Positions 26,260-36,808 of a stretch of 64,000 bases of DNA are shown here, piece after piece (the first letter of the stretch is position 1; each line of letters opens with the position of its first letter). Below the pieces are notes generated by a model. The model was not told where the DNA came from, did no database searches, and was given only the letters and a program-made list of their open reading frames with translations. Both the position numbers and the translations under genes were made by a program. Source of the DNA: Bifidobacterium imperatoris (GTDB taxonomy: Bacteria > Actinomycetota > Actinomycetes > Actinomycetales > Bifidobacteriaceae); contig NZ_NMWV01000005.1 of the NCBI RefSeq assembly GCF_002860405.1, positions 248,001-312,000 of the forward strand, read 5' to 3'.

Positions 26260-26310
26260 CGTTCAACTCCAACAGACTTTAGTAACACAAGAAAGTGGGA
26301 TACTAGAAAT

Positions 26311-28455
<2,145 letters not shown>

Positions 28456-28478
28456 ATACGGTTTATAGGCAGATGTGA

Positions 28479-28507
28479 GGACCCGTTACTTCGGTAGCGG
28501 GTCCTTT
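28479..28507 (+). terminator. Rho-independent terminator after glgX
   Basis: GGACCCG and CGGGTCC arms with a TTCG-capped inner stem are followed by TTT. Confidence 0.75.
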
Positions 28508-28540
28508 GCGATGATGCAACGACACGTGCATAGCAAGAAG

Positions 28541-28603
28541 CCCCTACTTCCCAGAGGGAGTAGGGGCTTTCGGTCGGGCTAGCGGGATTTGAACCCACGA
28601 CAT
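28541..28603. repeat. Distal attachment-site copy (tRNA-Pro 3' fragment plus terminator)
   Basis: This 63-base copy is identical to 29857-29919. Bases 28574-28603 equal the 3' 30 bases of tRNA-Pro on the minus strand, but no tRNA 5' part follows. Confidence 0.85.
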
Positions 28604-28645
28604 ATTGTTAGGATTCGTGGTTTGGCTTGTCCTAATGAGTTTGTC

Positions 28646-29311
28646 TTACTTCAGCAATGTTGCTTTGGGCTGCGGCTCGTGATGTGCGACCCTGTTACGC
28701 AGGGCGTGAACGGTTTTGACGATGTCCAGTGCGTAGCGTCTCGTCCACCGTTCTCCCGTCGCACGCGCGTACTGACGTCCATTGTAGAACGTCTTGTCAA
28801 GCCCCTTGCGCCATAGATCGTTCTCATAGTCGGCACGGCTCTGATCTGGCCATTTCGTATGGACCGTGCCGCCATCCTCCAGAAGGTTGCGCCAGAATCC
28901 GAACGTCAATGACGCGACGAGATGGCCGTGCGTATGGCTATTGCGCTGTTGCGGGGTGAGATGGTTCCATGCCTCACGGATTTGGTATTGGGTGCGGTCA
29001 TCGAAGTTGAGTCCCGCCATATACCAGTCCTCAGTGCCGGACTGTTCCAAGGAAATGAGTGACAGCCGCCGATCCATGTGGTTGCGCAGGGCGACTTCGA
29101 GGATGGCGATGTCTCCCATGCAGGCGCTGGCCATGTCATGATCCCACAGATACAGTTCCAATGCAGGGCATGAGCGTCGCCGAGCTTCGGAATCGTAGGA
29201 TTCGAGTCGTTCATCGGTGATGCACGCGCGCAACGCTCTTTCCTGCGGGCTTCCCTTACGGGGTGTGCGAGAAAGAAAGCAATCGGCTGTTGGATTTGAC
29301 TGTCGGCTCAT
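28646..29311 (-). CDS. Abi family (abortive-infection-like) protein
   Basis: The 221-residue protein resembles Abi_2/AbiD-F-type proteins. Key segments are LYLWDHDMASACMGDIAILEVALRN, here about residues 52-76, and the C-terminal LDIVKTVHALRNRVAHHEP, which contains the conserved RNxxxH (RNRVAH) motif of HEPN-like RNases found in this family. The first ELYLWD-to-EVALRNHMD block is the usual N-terminal signature. Abi proteins stop phage growth by damaging the infected cell. The gene lies in the tRNA-Pro island. Its ATG overlaps the stop of the upstream frame by ATGA, but that upstream frame is probably a frameshift artefact. No strong ribosome binding site is seen. Confidence 0.75.
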   Translation of the reverse strand: MSRQSNPTADCFLSRTPRKGSPQERALRACITDERLESYDSEARRRSCPALELYLWDHDMASACMGDIAILEVALRNHMDRRLSLISLEQSGTEDWYMAGLNFDDRTQYQIREAWNHLTPQQRNSHTHGHLVASLTFGFWRNLLEDGGTVHTKWPDQSRADYENDLWRKGLDKTFYNGRQYARATGERWTRRYALDIVKTVHALRNRVAHHEPQPKATLLK

Positions 29312-29428
29312 AGCCCACTACCATATTCCATGAATTCCCCCAAAGGGCCTCTCCGGACGGTCTTTGACTCAGCCGTGATGCACTGGGGGTTCTCTTTTAT
29401 CCGGCCAATCTGACTGGCTTCCCAGTTA

Positions 29429-29712
29429 TTACTGGAACGGCTCTTTGCCGTAGAAGGCCAGGAACTCGCCCGCCACTCGCCATTGATCAGATACGCGAAG
29501 CCGAGGTACATCTCCACCTTCCAGCGCGTGGACGGATCCACGTACCGCAGCTCTTCGCCGGGCTTACGGGGATAGAACGCTTTCACCTCCACGGTGCTGC
29601 GAATTCCGTACCGGTCGAACAGCTGCTGATAGAGCTCTTGGGTGCGGCTTCTCGTCTCTTCGACCAAGGGCAGGTAATCCGTCGTCGGATACACGTCAAT
29701 CGTGGTGGACAT
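29429..29712 (-). pseudogene. Small island gene of unknown function, broken by a one-base frameshift
   Basis: From the ATG at 29712 the frame encodes STTIDVYPTTDYLPLVEE and later VEVKAFYPRKPGEELRYVD, which read as good protein. After INGEWR the open frame turns into Ser-rich text (ASSWPSTAKSRSSNN) and runs on to 29308. Adding one G to the GGG run at 29469-29471 instead gives GEWRGEFLAFYGKEPFQ and a stop at 29431-29429, a protein of 94 residues. I infer a one-base deletion. I do not recognise the family. The -10-like TATGAT 6 bases before the ATG supports the start. Confidence 0.55.
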
Positions 29713-29718
29713 GCCCCA

Positions 29719-29724
29719 ATCATA
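29719..29724 (-). promoter_or_regulatory. Candidate -10 element for the broken island gene
   Basis: On the minus strand TATGAT is followed by TGGGGC and the ATG, the same layout as at glgB. Confidence 0.4.
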
Positions 29725-29851
29725 CTGAAAACCTTTGGAAGCATTGGAATCACTGGTGTCGAGAGCCGCACGAGGTCCGAGGGACTGCGCAAAACGATAC
29801 CGTGCAGTCATCGGATAAGATCGGACAAATCGCCTTGCGGCGGATAAAAAG

Positions 29852-29883
29852 AAAATCCCCTACTTCCCAGAGGGAGTAGGGGC
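29852..29883 (-). terminator. Terminator of tRNA-Pro
   Basis: On the minus strand, the stem CCCCTACT-CCC with its complement and a TTTT tail follows the tRNA by 7 bases. Its stem is part of the duplicated 63-bp sequence. Confidence 0.8.
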
Positions 29884-29919
29884 TTTCGGTCGGGCTAGCG
29901 GGATTTGAACCCACGACAT
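29857..29919. repeat. tRNA-proximal attachment-site copy
   Basis: This is the copy of the 63-bp repeat that belongs to the intact tRNA-Pro gene and its terminator. The twin copy is at 28541-28603. Confidence 0.85.
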
Positions 29920-29963
29920 CCTGCTCCCAAAGCAGGCGCGCTACCAAACTGCGCTATAGCCCG
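29890..29963 (-). tRNA. tRNA-Pro (anticodon TGG)
   Basis: On the minus strand the cloverleaf starts CGGGCTA, with anticodon stem CCTGC/GCAGG and loop TTTGGGA (TGG), T-arm GTGGG-TTCAAAT-CCCGC (one imperfect pair) and acceptor TAGCCCG plus A. ACC follows rather than an encoded CCA. Its 3' end serves as the integration site of the adjacent island. Confidence 0.92.
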
Positions 29964-30186
29964 TATGCTGTAAAACCTTGAATCAGTTTCACGGCACAAA
30001 CCAACATTGTACATTATGGGTGGACCGGGACACGGGATACAATGTCATGTTGGACATGAATTGCTCACATAATGGGGCAAATGATGTTGAAACGCCGGCA
30101 ACGTTGGCTGATACAGCCATTGCATGCCTTGGCGGAGAGCGATAGACATAGGCGGATATTGAATCATCGGAGGTACGGAGGGAATC

Positions 30187-31359
30187 ATGGGCCGTCATCA
30201 GCGTTCGGAAACATCCGGACTGATTTCCTTCGTCATCTGCGCTGCAGTGGGTGCCGTCGCCATGAACTTCTACATGGAATACGCGCCAGCCATCTGGCAG
30301 TTGACGCAACGCCGTTTCATGGTATGCGCCGGCATTGTTGCGGCCTGTGGCGTGATTTCCTTCATCGTTGGTTACTCCCGCAAATCAAAGTCATTGAACC
30401 TCAAAAACGGCTGGCTGGCTCCCATCCGACGCGTTGTGGAAATCGTGGCACTCTCCGTGGTATACGGCTCCACCATATTCCTTTCCTCATTCGCGCTCAT
30501 CGGCGCCGCGAACGACATGATGGGCAACGCCATTTTCGCCGGCTACATTTCCAGCGTATGCGCAGGATTCGCCGGAGTAGTGGGATACATGACCTTCGTG
30601 CAAGCGGAAATGATGAACGCTAAAACCATCGCCAGCCTGCTGCCATTCTTCGTCATCTCCGGCGTGGTCACCGCAGGCGTCACCACCGATGACCCGTACT
30701 GGTATCACAATAATTTCTCCCAGTTGGGCGACCGCACCACGTTCGCGGCACGCATGTTCAACTCCACACTGATGCTGGCTGGTACCTGCATCATCATCGT
30801 CAGCTACTTCGCCATCTCCGAGCTGGTAACCACCGAACGACTGCAACGCCTCTGGCACGACCGCACAAAAACCGACCCAAACCGCGGCTATATGATCCCG
30901 CATTTTATGGCCCGCATCGGCGTGCTCTCCGTACTGCTCACCATCTCCGGCCTCGCCTTCATCGGCATCGGAGCATTCCGCTACACGCCACATAACCTCA
31001 TGCACAACATTTGCGCCAAAGGCCTGCCATTCGTCATGCTGCTCCTATTCGTACTCTTGCCGTGGCTCGCTCCACGCATCTCCAAAGCCGTAATGGTAGC
31101 TTCCGACCTGGCAGCACTGGTGTGCGCCGCATTCTGGGCCAACATGATGATGGGACACAACACACTCACCAACGTGGAAGCGCTCGCCGGCCTCATGTTC
31201 CTCGGCTGGTTCATCGTATTCTCCCGCCAAATCGCCGCCATCGAGGCGGACCGTGTGGAAGCACAGCTCCTGCACGCGCAAATGATGGAAAACGGCATGG
31301 AACAGCATGATGCGGCACAAGAAACGGAAATCGAGTCCCGCATCGCTTCGGACCGCTGA
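30187..31359 (+). CDS. DUF998-like multi-pass membrane protein
   Basis: The 390-residue protein has about nine or ten hydrophobic segments. The segment DPYWYHNNFSQLGDRTTFAARMFN, at about residues 164-187, contains the NFSQLG pattern that marks DUF998-type membrane proteins, followed by a short LMLAGTCIIIVSYFAIS helix. A charged C-terminal tail of about 40 residues (IEADRVEAQLLHAQMMEN) is probably cytoplasmic. GGTACGGAGGGA precedes the ATG. The gene stands alone beside tRNA-Pro. Function is unknown. Confidence 0.6.
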   Translation: MGRHQRSETSGLISFVICAAVGAVAMNFYMEYAPAIWQLTQRRFMVCAGIVAACGVISFIVGYSRKSKSLNLKNGWLAPIRRVVEIVALSVVYGSTIFLSSFALIGAANDMMGNAIFAGYISSVCAGFAGVVGYMTFVQAEMMNAKTIASLLPFFVISGVVTAGVTTDDPYWYHNNFSQLGDRTTFAARMFNSTLMLAGTCIIIVSYFAISELVTTERLQRLWHDRTKTDPNRGYMIPHFMARIGVLSVLLTISGLAFIGIGAFRYTPHNLMHNICAKGLPFVMLLLFVLLPWLAPRISKAVMVASDLAALVCAAFWANMMMGHNTLTNVEALAGLMFLGWFIVFSRQIAAIEADRVEAQLLHAQMMENGMEQHDAAQETEIESRIASDR

Positions 31360-31457
31360 TCACCGATGCATTACTGTTATGTTCTTTACTGGCTCAACCA
31401 CCAGCAATGACGCATAATAGATTGCGGAAAACAAGCCACTGCAATCAAGGAGGAACT

Positions 31458-32006
31458 ATGGCTGTTGAGAATGCCAAGGTATTGATCATCGTCAACAACT
31501 GGGGTATCGAGGAAACCGAGCTGACCCGCCCGCTGCGCGACCTGAAAGCAGCCGGCGCCCAGGTGACGCTCGCCGCCACCACACTCGACCCATGCGAAAC
31601 CGTGCAGCACGACCGTTACGAAGGCGAGACCCTGACCCCGGATGCACGCCTCGCCGACGTGCAGGCCGCCGATTACGACCTGCTGGTAGTCCCCGGCGGC
31701 ACCTGCAACGTCGACCGCATCCGCGTGAACGAAGATGCCATCACCCTAGCACAGGAATTCGCTCACGAAGGCAAGCCGATCGCCGCCATCTGCCACGGTG
31801 CATGGCTGCTGGTCAACGCCGACCTGATTGAAGGTAAGACCGCATCTCCATGCCGCTATATCGCAGCCGACATCGAAAACGCAGGCGGCCACTATGTCGA
31901 CAAGCAGCTGACCGTTGATGACGCAAACGGCTGGAAGCTCATCACCTCCCGCAAGCCCGACGATTTGGACTACTTCGTTGCCGCTATCAAGGAAGCACTC
32001 GCCTGA
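31458..32006 (+). CDS. DJ-1/PfpI family protein (class I glutamine amidotransferase-like)
   Basis: The ATG at 31458 has AAGGAGGA 5-6 bases upstream and gives 182 residues. The fold is shown by VLIIVNNWGIEETELTRPL (conserved Glu), DYDLLVVPGGTCNVDRIR and the nucleophile elbow PIAAICHGAWLLV with Cys112-His113. Members include intracellular proteases, stress chaperone or deglycase proteins and general stress protein 18. The cellular role is probably in stress response, but the substrate is not predictable. It is monocistronic. The region after it holds no clear terminator before the aroA promoter. Confidence 0.87.
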   Translation: MAVENAKVLIIVNNWGIEETELTRPLRDLKAAGAQVTLAATTLDPCETVQHDRYEGETLTPDARLADVQAADYDLLVVPGGTCNVDRIRVNEDAITLAQEFAHEGKPIAAICHGAWLLVNADLIEGKTASPCRYIAADIENAGGHYVDKQLTVDDANGWKLITSRKPDDLDYFVAAIKEALA

Positions 32007-32087
32007 TCAACTCCTGAGCAGTCAGTAAGAACGGCTGTGCCCGGCACCAATGCTGGACACAGCCGTTCTTCAATACATGAAGCTTGA

Positions 32088-32093
32088 TAGATT
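32088..32093 (+). promoter_or_regulatory. Candidate -10 element for leaderless aroA mRNA
   Basis: TAGATT is followed by 7 bases (GACTTCT) and the ATG at 32101. There is no ribosome binding site. Confidence 0.5.
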
Positions 32094-32100
32094 GACTTCT

Positions 32101-33435
32101 ATGACAGAAAACATGAATCTTTGGCCTGCACCGCTTGCACCACAACCGTTGAACGCCACAGTAACCGTGCCAGGCAGCAAATCATTGTCGAATCGCTACC
32201 TGATTCTTGCGGCACTGGGCACTGAGCCGGTGCGCTTGGTCGGTCTGCTGCGCTCGCGAGATACCGACCTGATGATGGATGCTTTGGAAGCCCTTGGCGT
32301 GCGTTGCGAGGTTGATGCCGACACTGATACCACGGTGACGGTGACTCCTCCTGCTGGTGGTCGTTTCCGTGGCAATGTCAACCTGTTCTGTGGTCTTGCA
32401 GGCACGGTGATGCGCTTCGTACCAGGGCTTGCTTTGTTCGCTGACGGTCCTGCGCATTTCGATGGCGATGAACAGGCATATGCCCGCCCGATGAAGCCTG
32501 TGCTTGATGGTTTGGAACAGCTCGGTGCCACGGTGGAATACCACGGTGAAATCGGCAAATTGCCGTTTACGATTACTCCGCCCACAGCACTGCCGCAAAA
32601 TCGTGCGCAGGTAAGCATTGATTCTTCCGGTTCCTCGCAGTTCATTTCCGGATTGCTGCTGATTGGCTCCCGACTGCCAGGCGGGTTGACGTTGCAGCAT
32701 ACGGGGGAGAAGACGCCGAGCCTGCCGCATATTCGCATGACGGTTGCCGATGTGACCGGAGCTGGCGGCGAAGTGAATGCTGACGAGACCGCACGTACTT
32801 GGACAGTGGAACCGCGCGCATTGCAGCTGCCTGATAAGGTCACGGTTGAGCCTGATTTGTCGAACGCGGCGCCATTCCTAGGTGCAGCATTGATTGCGGG
32901 CGGCACTGTGCGCGTGCCACATTGGCCGCAGAGTACTACGCAGCCTGGTGGTTTGTTGCCTGGATATCTGGAGCAGATGGGCGCTGCGGTGTCCTTCCCA
33001 GTGATTGACGATGTCCGATACTGCGAAGTCACTGGTAACGGTACCGTGCATGGTCTTGGGACCTTTGATTTGACTGCTGCCGGCGAAATCGCGCCATCCT
33101 TGGCTGCGATTTTGGTGTTCGCGGACGCTCCCACGGATATGGTTGGCATTGGTCATCTGCGTGGGCACGAGACGAATCGTTTGGCTGCACTGGTGGCTGA
33201 AATTACACGCGTGGGCGGCAAGGCGGAAGAGCTGCCGGATGGTTTGCGTATCGAACCGGTGGCTTCTGAACAGCTGCATGGTGCGGATATGGAAACGTAT
33301 GCCGATCATCGTATGGCCACGTTTGCGGCAATGCTTGGCTTGCGTATTACTGGTATCAATGTGAAGAATGTTGCTACCACGCGTAAGACGTTGCCGGATT
33401 TCGTTGGCATGTGGAACGGCATGCTGGGGGAGTAG
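32101..33435 (+). CDS. aroA: 3-phosphoshikimate 1-carboxyvinyltransferase (EPSP synthase)
   Basis: AroA joins shikimate 3-phosphate and phosphoenolpyruvate in aromatic amino acid synthesis. Motifs are VTVPGSKSLSNRYLILAALG at the N-terminus, NLFCGLAGTVMRFVPGLA (the usual NAGTAMR is FCGLAGTVMRF), DSSGSSQFISGLLL, the RPMKPVLDGLEQLGA block and the C-terminal TYADHRMATFAAMLGL. I chose the ATG at 32101 because TAGATT lies 7 bases before it. Upstream in-frame ATGs at 32050 and 32077 add residues not found in the family. The product has 444 residues. Two hairpins follow. Confidence 0.93.
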   Translation: MTENMNLWPAPLAPQPLNATVTVPGSKSLSNRYLILAALGTEPVRLVGLLRSRDTDLMMDALEALGVRCEVDADTDTTVTVTPPAGGRFRGNVNLFCGLAGTVMRFVPGLALFADGPAHFDGDEQAYARPMKPVLDGLEQLGATVEYHGEIGKLPFTITPPTALPQNRAQVSIDSSGSSQFISGLLLIGSRLPGGLTLQHTGEKTPSLPHIRMTVADVTGAGGEVNADETARTWTVEPRALQLPDKVTVEPDLSNAAPFLGAALIAGGTVRVPHWPQSTTQPGGLLPGYLEQMGAAVSFPVIDDVRYCEVTGNGTVHGLGTFDLTAAGEIAPSLAAILVFADAPTDMVGIGHLRGHETNRLAALVAEITRVGGKAEELPDGLRIEPVASEQLHGADMETYADHRMATFAAMLGLRITGINVKNVATTRKTLPDFVGMWNGMLGE

Positions 33436-33460
33436 TCGCTGCTTCTTGTCCGGTTGTTTG

Positions 33461-33487
33461 GCTCTCCTCCCTGAGGAGAGCTTTTTT
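33461..33487 (+). terminator. Rho-independent terminator after aroA
   Basis: GCTCTCCTC and GAGGAGAGC arms are followed by TTTTTT. Confidence 0.85.
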
Positions 33488-33499
33488 ATGTTGGTTATG

Positions 33500-33540
33500 C
33501 AAGAGCCCTGATGATTTCTTTCGAATCATCAGGGCTCTTG
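33500..33540. terminator. Terminator of ackA (opposite strand to aroA)
   Basis: CAAGAGCCCTGATGATT and its exact complement enclose a 7-base loop. It lies 25 bases beyond the ackA stop and separates the convergent aroA and ackA genes. Confidence 0.75.
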
Positions 33541-33565
33541 ACTTAGGCGATCAGAAATTCATCAA

Positions 33566-34795
33566 TCACTTGGTGAACTGGTTGCCGTAGGTGTCTTCGC
33601 CGGCCTCTGCGATGGCAGCGGACTTGCGGGCGATAGCCAGCTCCTCGTTGGTCGGGATCACAGCGATGATCACGGAGGAGTCCGGAGTGGAGATGATACG
33701 CGGTTCCTTGGAACGGGTAGCGTTCTTCTCCTCGTCCAGCTTGACGCCGAACGGAGCGAGCTTGTCGCACACCATCTTGCGCACGATGTCATCGTTCTCG
33801 CCAACACCAGCGGTGAAGGTGATTACATCGCAGCCACCCATCTGGTAGGTGTAGTTGCCGATGTAGCTGACGATACGGTGCACGTAGACATCCAGAGCCA
33901 GCTTGGCATCCTCGTTGCCCTCGGCCACCAGACGGTGAACCTCACGCAGATCGCCAAAGCCGGTCATGCCCATCATGCCGGAACGCTTGTTGAACAGGGC
34001 ATCCAGCTCATCCACGTTCATGTGAGCGTTACGAATCAGGTGGAAGACCACAGCCGGGTCGATGTCACCGGTACGGCCACCCATCATCAGGCCCTCGAGC
34101 GGGGTCAGACCCATAGAGGTCTCGACCGGCTTGCCGGAGATTTCAGCGGAAGCGGAAGCACCGTTGCCGATGTGCAGAACGATCTGCTTGAGGCCTTCAG
34201 CCGGCTTGCCAATGACTTCCGGAACCACGGAGGAGATGAACTCGTGGGAGGTGCCGTGAGCGCCGTAACGGCGGATGTGGTACTGGTCGGCGATTTCCTT
34301 GTTCAGAGCGTAGGTGCTGGCAGCCTTCGGCAGCTGGAAGAAGAAGGAGGAATCGAAGACGAAGATCTGCGGAACATCCGGCAGCAGAGCGCGCATGACT
34401 TCAGCGCCCTTAGCCTCCGGGCCGTTGTGCAGCGGAGCGAGCACAGCCAGATCCTTGACCTGGTTGATGGTCTTGTCGGTGACCAGAGCCGGCTTCGGGA
34501 AGATGGAGCCGCCCTGCACCACGCGGTGACCGACAGCGACGATGCCCGCGTCGGACAGCTTCGGGCCGTACTCTTCGAAGAAGCCGAGAACGCGCTTCAG
34601 ACCCTGCTCGTGGTCGTGAATCGGCTCTTCGAGCTCGTGCTTCTCGCCGTTGTACTCGTGCTTGTAGTGGCCGTCGACCGGTTCGCCGATCTTCTCGACC
34701 AGACCGGAAGCCAGGCCTTCGCCGGATTCGAGATCAACCAGCTGGTACTTGATAGAGCTGGAACCGGAATTGATGACAAGGACGGTTTTCGCCAT
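33566..34795 (-). CDS. ackA: Acetate kinase
   Basis: AckA converts acetyl phosphate and ADP to acetate and ATP, the energy-yielding last step of the bifid shunt. The ATG at 34795 lies 9 bases after GGAGG; an ATG at 34804 touches the ribosome binding site and is rejected. Visible motifs are VLVINSGSSSIKYQLVD, the conserved GHRVVQGG, YGAHGTSHEF, LHIGNGASASAEISG and the DPAVVFHLIR and FTAGVGEND segments. The 409-residue length is normal. It lies downstream of pta and xfp on the same strand, but terminators separate all three, so they seem to be separate units. Confidence 0.96.
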   Translation of the reverse strand: MAKTVLVINSGSSSIKYQLVDLESGEGLASGLVEKIGEPVDGHYKHEYNGEKHELEEPIHDHEQGLKRVLGFFEEYGPKLSDAGIVAVGHRVVQGGSIFPKPALVTDKTINQVKDLAVLAPLHNGPEAKGAEVMRALLPDVPQIFVFDSSFFFQLPKAASTYALNKEIADQYHIRRYGAHGTSHEFISSVVPEVIGKPAEGLKQIVLHIGNGASASAEISGKPVETSMGLTPLEGLMMGGRTGDIDPAVVFHLIRNAHMNVDELDALFNKRSGMMGMTGFGDLREVHRLVAEGNEDAKLALDVYVHRIVSYIGNYTYQMGGCDVITFTAGVGENDDIVRKMVCDKLAPFGVKLDEEKNATRSKEPRIISTPDSSVIIAVIPTNEELAIARKSAAIAEAGEDTYGNQFTK

Positions 34796-34874
34796 TGTGG
34801 GCATCCTCCATTGTGAATTGAATGTTCCCGTGAGACACGGGTTACCGTTGATTAGATTACTCGCTACTTGCTAC

Positions 34875-34911
34875 AAAATGCGGCTCTTCATGGAAAGAAG
34901 AGCCGCATTTT
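34875..34911 (-). terminator. Terminator between pta and ackA
   Basis: AAAATGCGGCTCTT and its exact complement form the stem, starting 10 bases beyond the pta stop on the minus strand, with TTTT at its end. Confidence 0.85.
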
Positions 34912-34920
34912 GGTTACCGG

Positions 34921-36591
34921 TTACTGGGCTTCGATGGCGGTCAGGGCGATGGTGTTGATGATGTCCTGCACGAGGGCACCACGGGACAGATCGTTGACCG
35001 GCTTGTTCAGGCCCTGCAGCACCGGACCGATGGCCAGAGCGCCGGAAGAGCGCTGTACTGCCTTGTATGCGATGTTGCCCGCGCACAAGTCAGGGAACAC
35101 GAACACGTTGACGTGACCAGCCACATCATTGCCCTTGGCCTTGGTTGCGGCGACAGTGGGGGACCAGGCGGCATCGAACTGGATGGAGCCGACCACCGGC
35201 AGATCCGGAGCCTTGTCCTTGAGCAGTTTGGTGGCTTCCTCCACTACATCCACATCCGGGCCCTTGCCGGAGCCGAGCGTGGAGTAAGAGAGCATGCCGA
35301 CCTTCGGGTCGAGGCCGAATGCGCGAGCGGTCTCAGCGGACTGCAGCGCGATTTCGGAAAGCTGTTCGGCATCCGGGTTCAGGTTGATGGCGCAGTCGGC
35401 GAACACAGCCACATGATCCTTGAAGCACATGAGGAATGCGCCGGAGACGAGCTTCTGACCAGGCTTGGTCTTGATGACCTGCAGAGCCGGGCGCACAGTG
35501 TTGGCAGTGGAGTTCACGGAACCGGAGACTAGACCATCCGCATAGCCGAGCACCACCAGCATCGTGCCGAAGTAGCTGGCATCGGTCAGCTGCTTACGAG
35601 CCTGCTCTTCAGTCATGCCCTTCTTGGCGCGCAACTCGCACAGCTTCGCAATCATGGGCTTCAAGATGTTCTCATCATCCATTGCCTGGAAGCGAGCGCG
35701 CTCAAGGTAGTTCAAACCAAGTTCCTTGCCGCGAGCCAGAATGGTTTCCTTGTTGCCCACGATGATCAGGTTGACGATTTCTCGTTCGAGCAGGTAGTCG
35801 GCCGCCTTGATAATACGGTCTTCTTCGCCTTCCGGCAGCACAATGGTCTTCTTGTTGCTCTTGGCTTTGCCGAGCAGGCCGAACTGGAAGGAATACGGGG
35901 TGGTCGGTGGGTTGAAGTCCACATCGAGCGCAGCGAGCACTTCCTCGGTAGGAGCGTATTTGCGGAAGGTCTCCAGTGCCAGTGCCTTGCCGGATTCGTC
36001 GGTGAAGGAGACCTGAGGCAGGGTCCACACCGGCAGGCCGTACTTGGCCAGTGTGTCCTTCACGGAAACAGAGTGGCGGGTTTCGCAGCCGGTCACAAAA
36101 ATGCCGAGCACGCGGTTACCGGCAGCTTCCATGCCTTCGATGGAGAGCTTGACGGTTTCATCCAGTTCGTGCGGCCAACGATCGATGGTGCAGACGGCCA
36201 GGAATACGCCGGCCTTGAGATCGGCGGCCACATTAGCGTTGAACTCATAGCTGGTCGGGTCATTGACATGGGACTTATCGGTACCGACAATCAATGCGGC
36301 ATCCGCGCGGGCAACATCCATAGCGTCGTTGAAGGCGCCGATGATGTCGCCGCGGGCGGTTTCCTTATCAGCGCGCACCTTATGCACGTCAAGGCCGGTG
36401 GAAAGAGCAACGCCAAGGCCTGCGTTGGATGCGGACAGCAACACCGGCGTGAAATCGTCATGATTGGATACGGCCGGTCGGAACACAATGGTCTTGTACT
36501 TTGAAGTCAGCGCATTAAGCACGCCGTAGGCCACCACGTTGCGGCCATTAGCGCCTTCAGGGCTTGCGATATATACACGGGTAACGGTCAC
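34921..36591 (-). CDS. pta: Phosphate acetyltransferase
   Basis: Pta interconverts acetyl phosphate and acetyl-CoA. The GTG at 36591 lies 9 bases after AAGGAGA and gives 556 residues starting TVTRVYIASPEGANGRNVVA. This is the long form: an N-terminal P-loop-like/DRTGG regulatory region of about 200 residues precedes the catalytic domain. In the catalytic domain VLPEGEEDRIIKAADYLLE, GYADGLVSGSVNSTANTVRP, VFADCAINLNPDAEQLSEIA and MLSYSTLGSGKGPDV are visible. It lies between xfp and ackA and gives the cell a route from Xfp-made acetyl phosphate to acetyl-CoA. Confidence 0.95.
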   Translation of the reverse strand: MTVTRVYIASPEGANGRNVVAYGVLNALTSKYKTIVFRPAVSNHDDFTPVLLSASNAGLGVALSTGLDVHKVRADKETARGDIIGAFNDAMDVARADAALIVGTDKSHVNDPTSYEFNANVAADLKAGVFLAVCTIDRWPHELDETVKLSIEGMEAAGNRVLGIFVTGCETRHSVSVKDTLAKYGLPVWTLPQVSFTDESGKALALETFRKYAPTEEVLAALDVDFNPPTTPYSFQFGLLGKAKSNKKTIVLPEGEEDRIIKAADYLLEREIVNLIIVGNKETILARGKELGLNYLERARFQAMDDENILKPMIAKLCELRAKKGMTEEQARKQLTDASYFGTMLVVLGYADGLVSGSVNSTANTVRPALQVIKTKPGQKLVSGAFLMCFKDHVAVFADCAINLNPDAEQLSEIALQSAETARAFGLDPKVGMLSYSTLGSGKGPDVDVVEEATKLLKDKAPDLPVVGSIQFDAAWSPTVAATKAKGNDVAGHVNVFVFPDLCAGNIAYKAVQRSSGALAIGPVLQGLNKPVNDLSRGALVQDIINTIALTAIEAQ

Positions 36592-36729
36592 TTTGGTCTG
36601 TCTCCTTTGATGATCAACATAATTAGGACCACACATCATTGTACTGACCATTGTTACCGTTCACGCTTAAGACGCGGAGTAATTGCGGGAAGAATCCTGA
36701 AAGTGCAACCGAAGGGGAACGGGGCATTA

Positions 36730-36783
36730 AACGGCATAGAAAAAAGGCTTGGGATAATTCCCAAGCCTTTTTTCTATGCCGTT
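36730..36783 (-). terminator. Perfect 25-bp inverted repeat between xfp and pta
   Basis: The two 25-base arms (36730-36754 and 36759-36783) are exact complements with a TAAT loop. The inner part, AAAAAAGGCTTGGGA, gives a rho-independent terminator for xfp. The long extra outer arms are unusual. Confidence 0.9.
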
Positions 36784-36808
36784 AGGCTAAACCTCAGAGT
36801 GGAGGAAA

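Larger units (their letters stand above)
28541..29919. mobile_element. Mini genomic island at tRNA-Pro bounded by 63-bp direct repeats
   Basis: An identical 63-bp sequence occurs at 28541-28603 and 29857-29919. It contains the tRNA-Pro terminator and the last 30 bases of the tRNA. The right copy is part of the intact tRNA gene; the left copy is a detached duplicate. This is the footprint of site-specific integration at a tRNA 3' end. The enclosed 1.25 kb holds an Abi-type gene and a broken small gene but no integrase, so the element is a remnant or depends on another recombinase. Confidence 0.8.

Noticed and set aside
29308..29811. 167-residue reading of the small island gene with ATGA overlap to abi
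   Set aside because: The N-terminal 33 codons lie before the -10-like element and the C-terminal part is Ser-rich text that a single-base correction replaces with a better protein ending.
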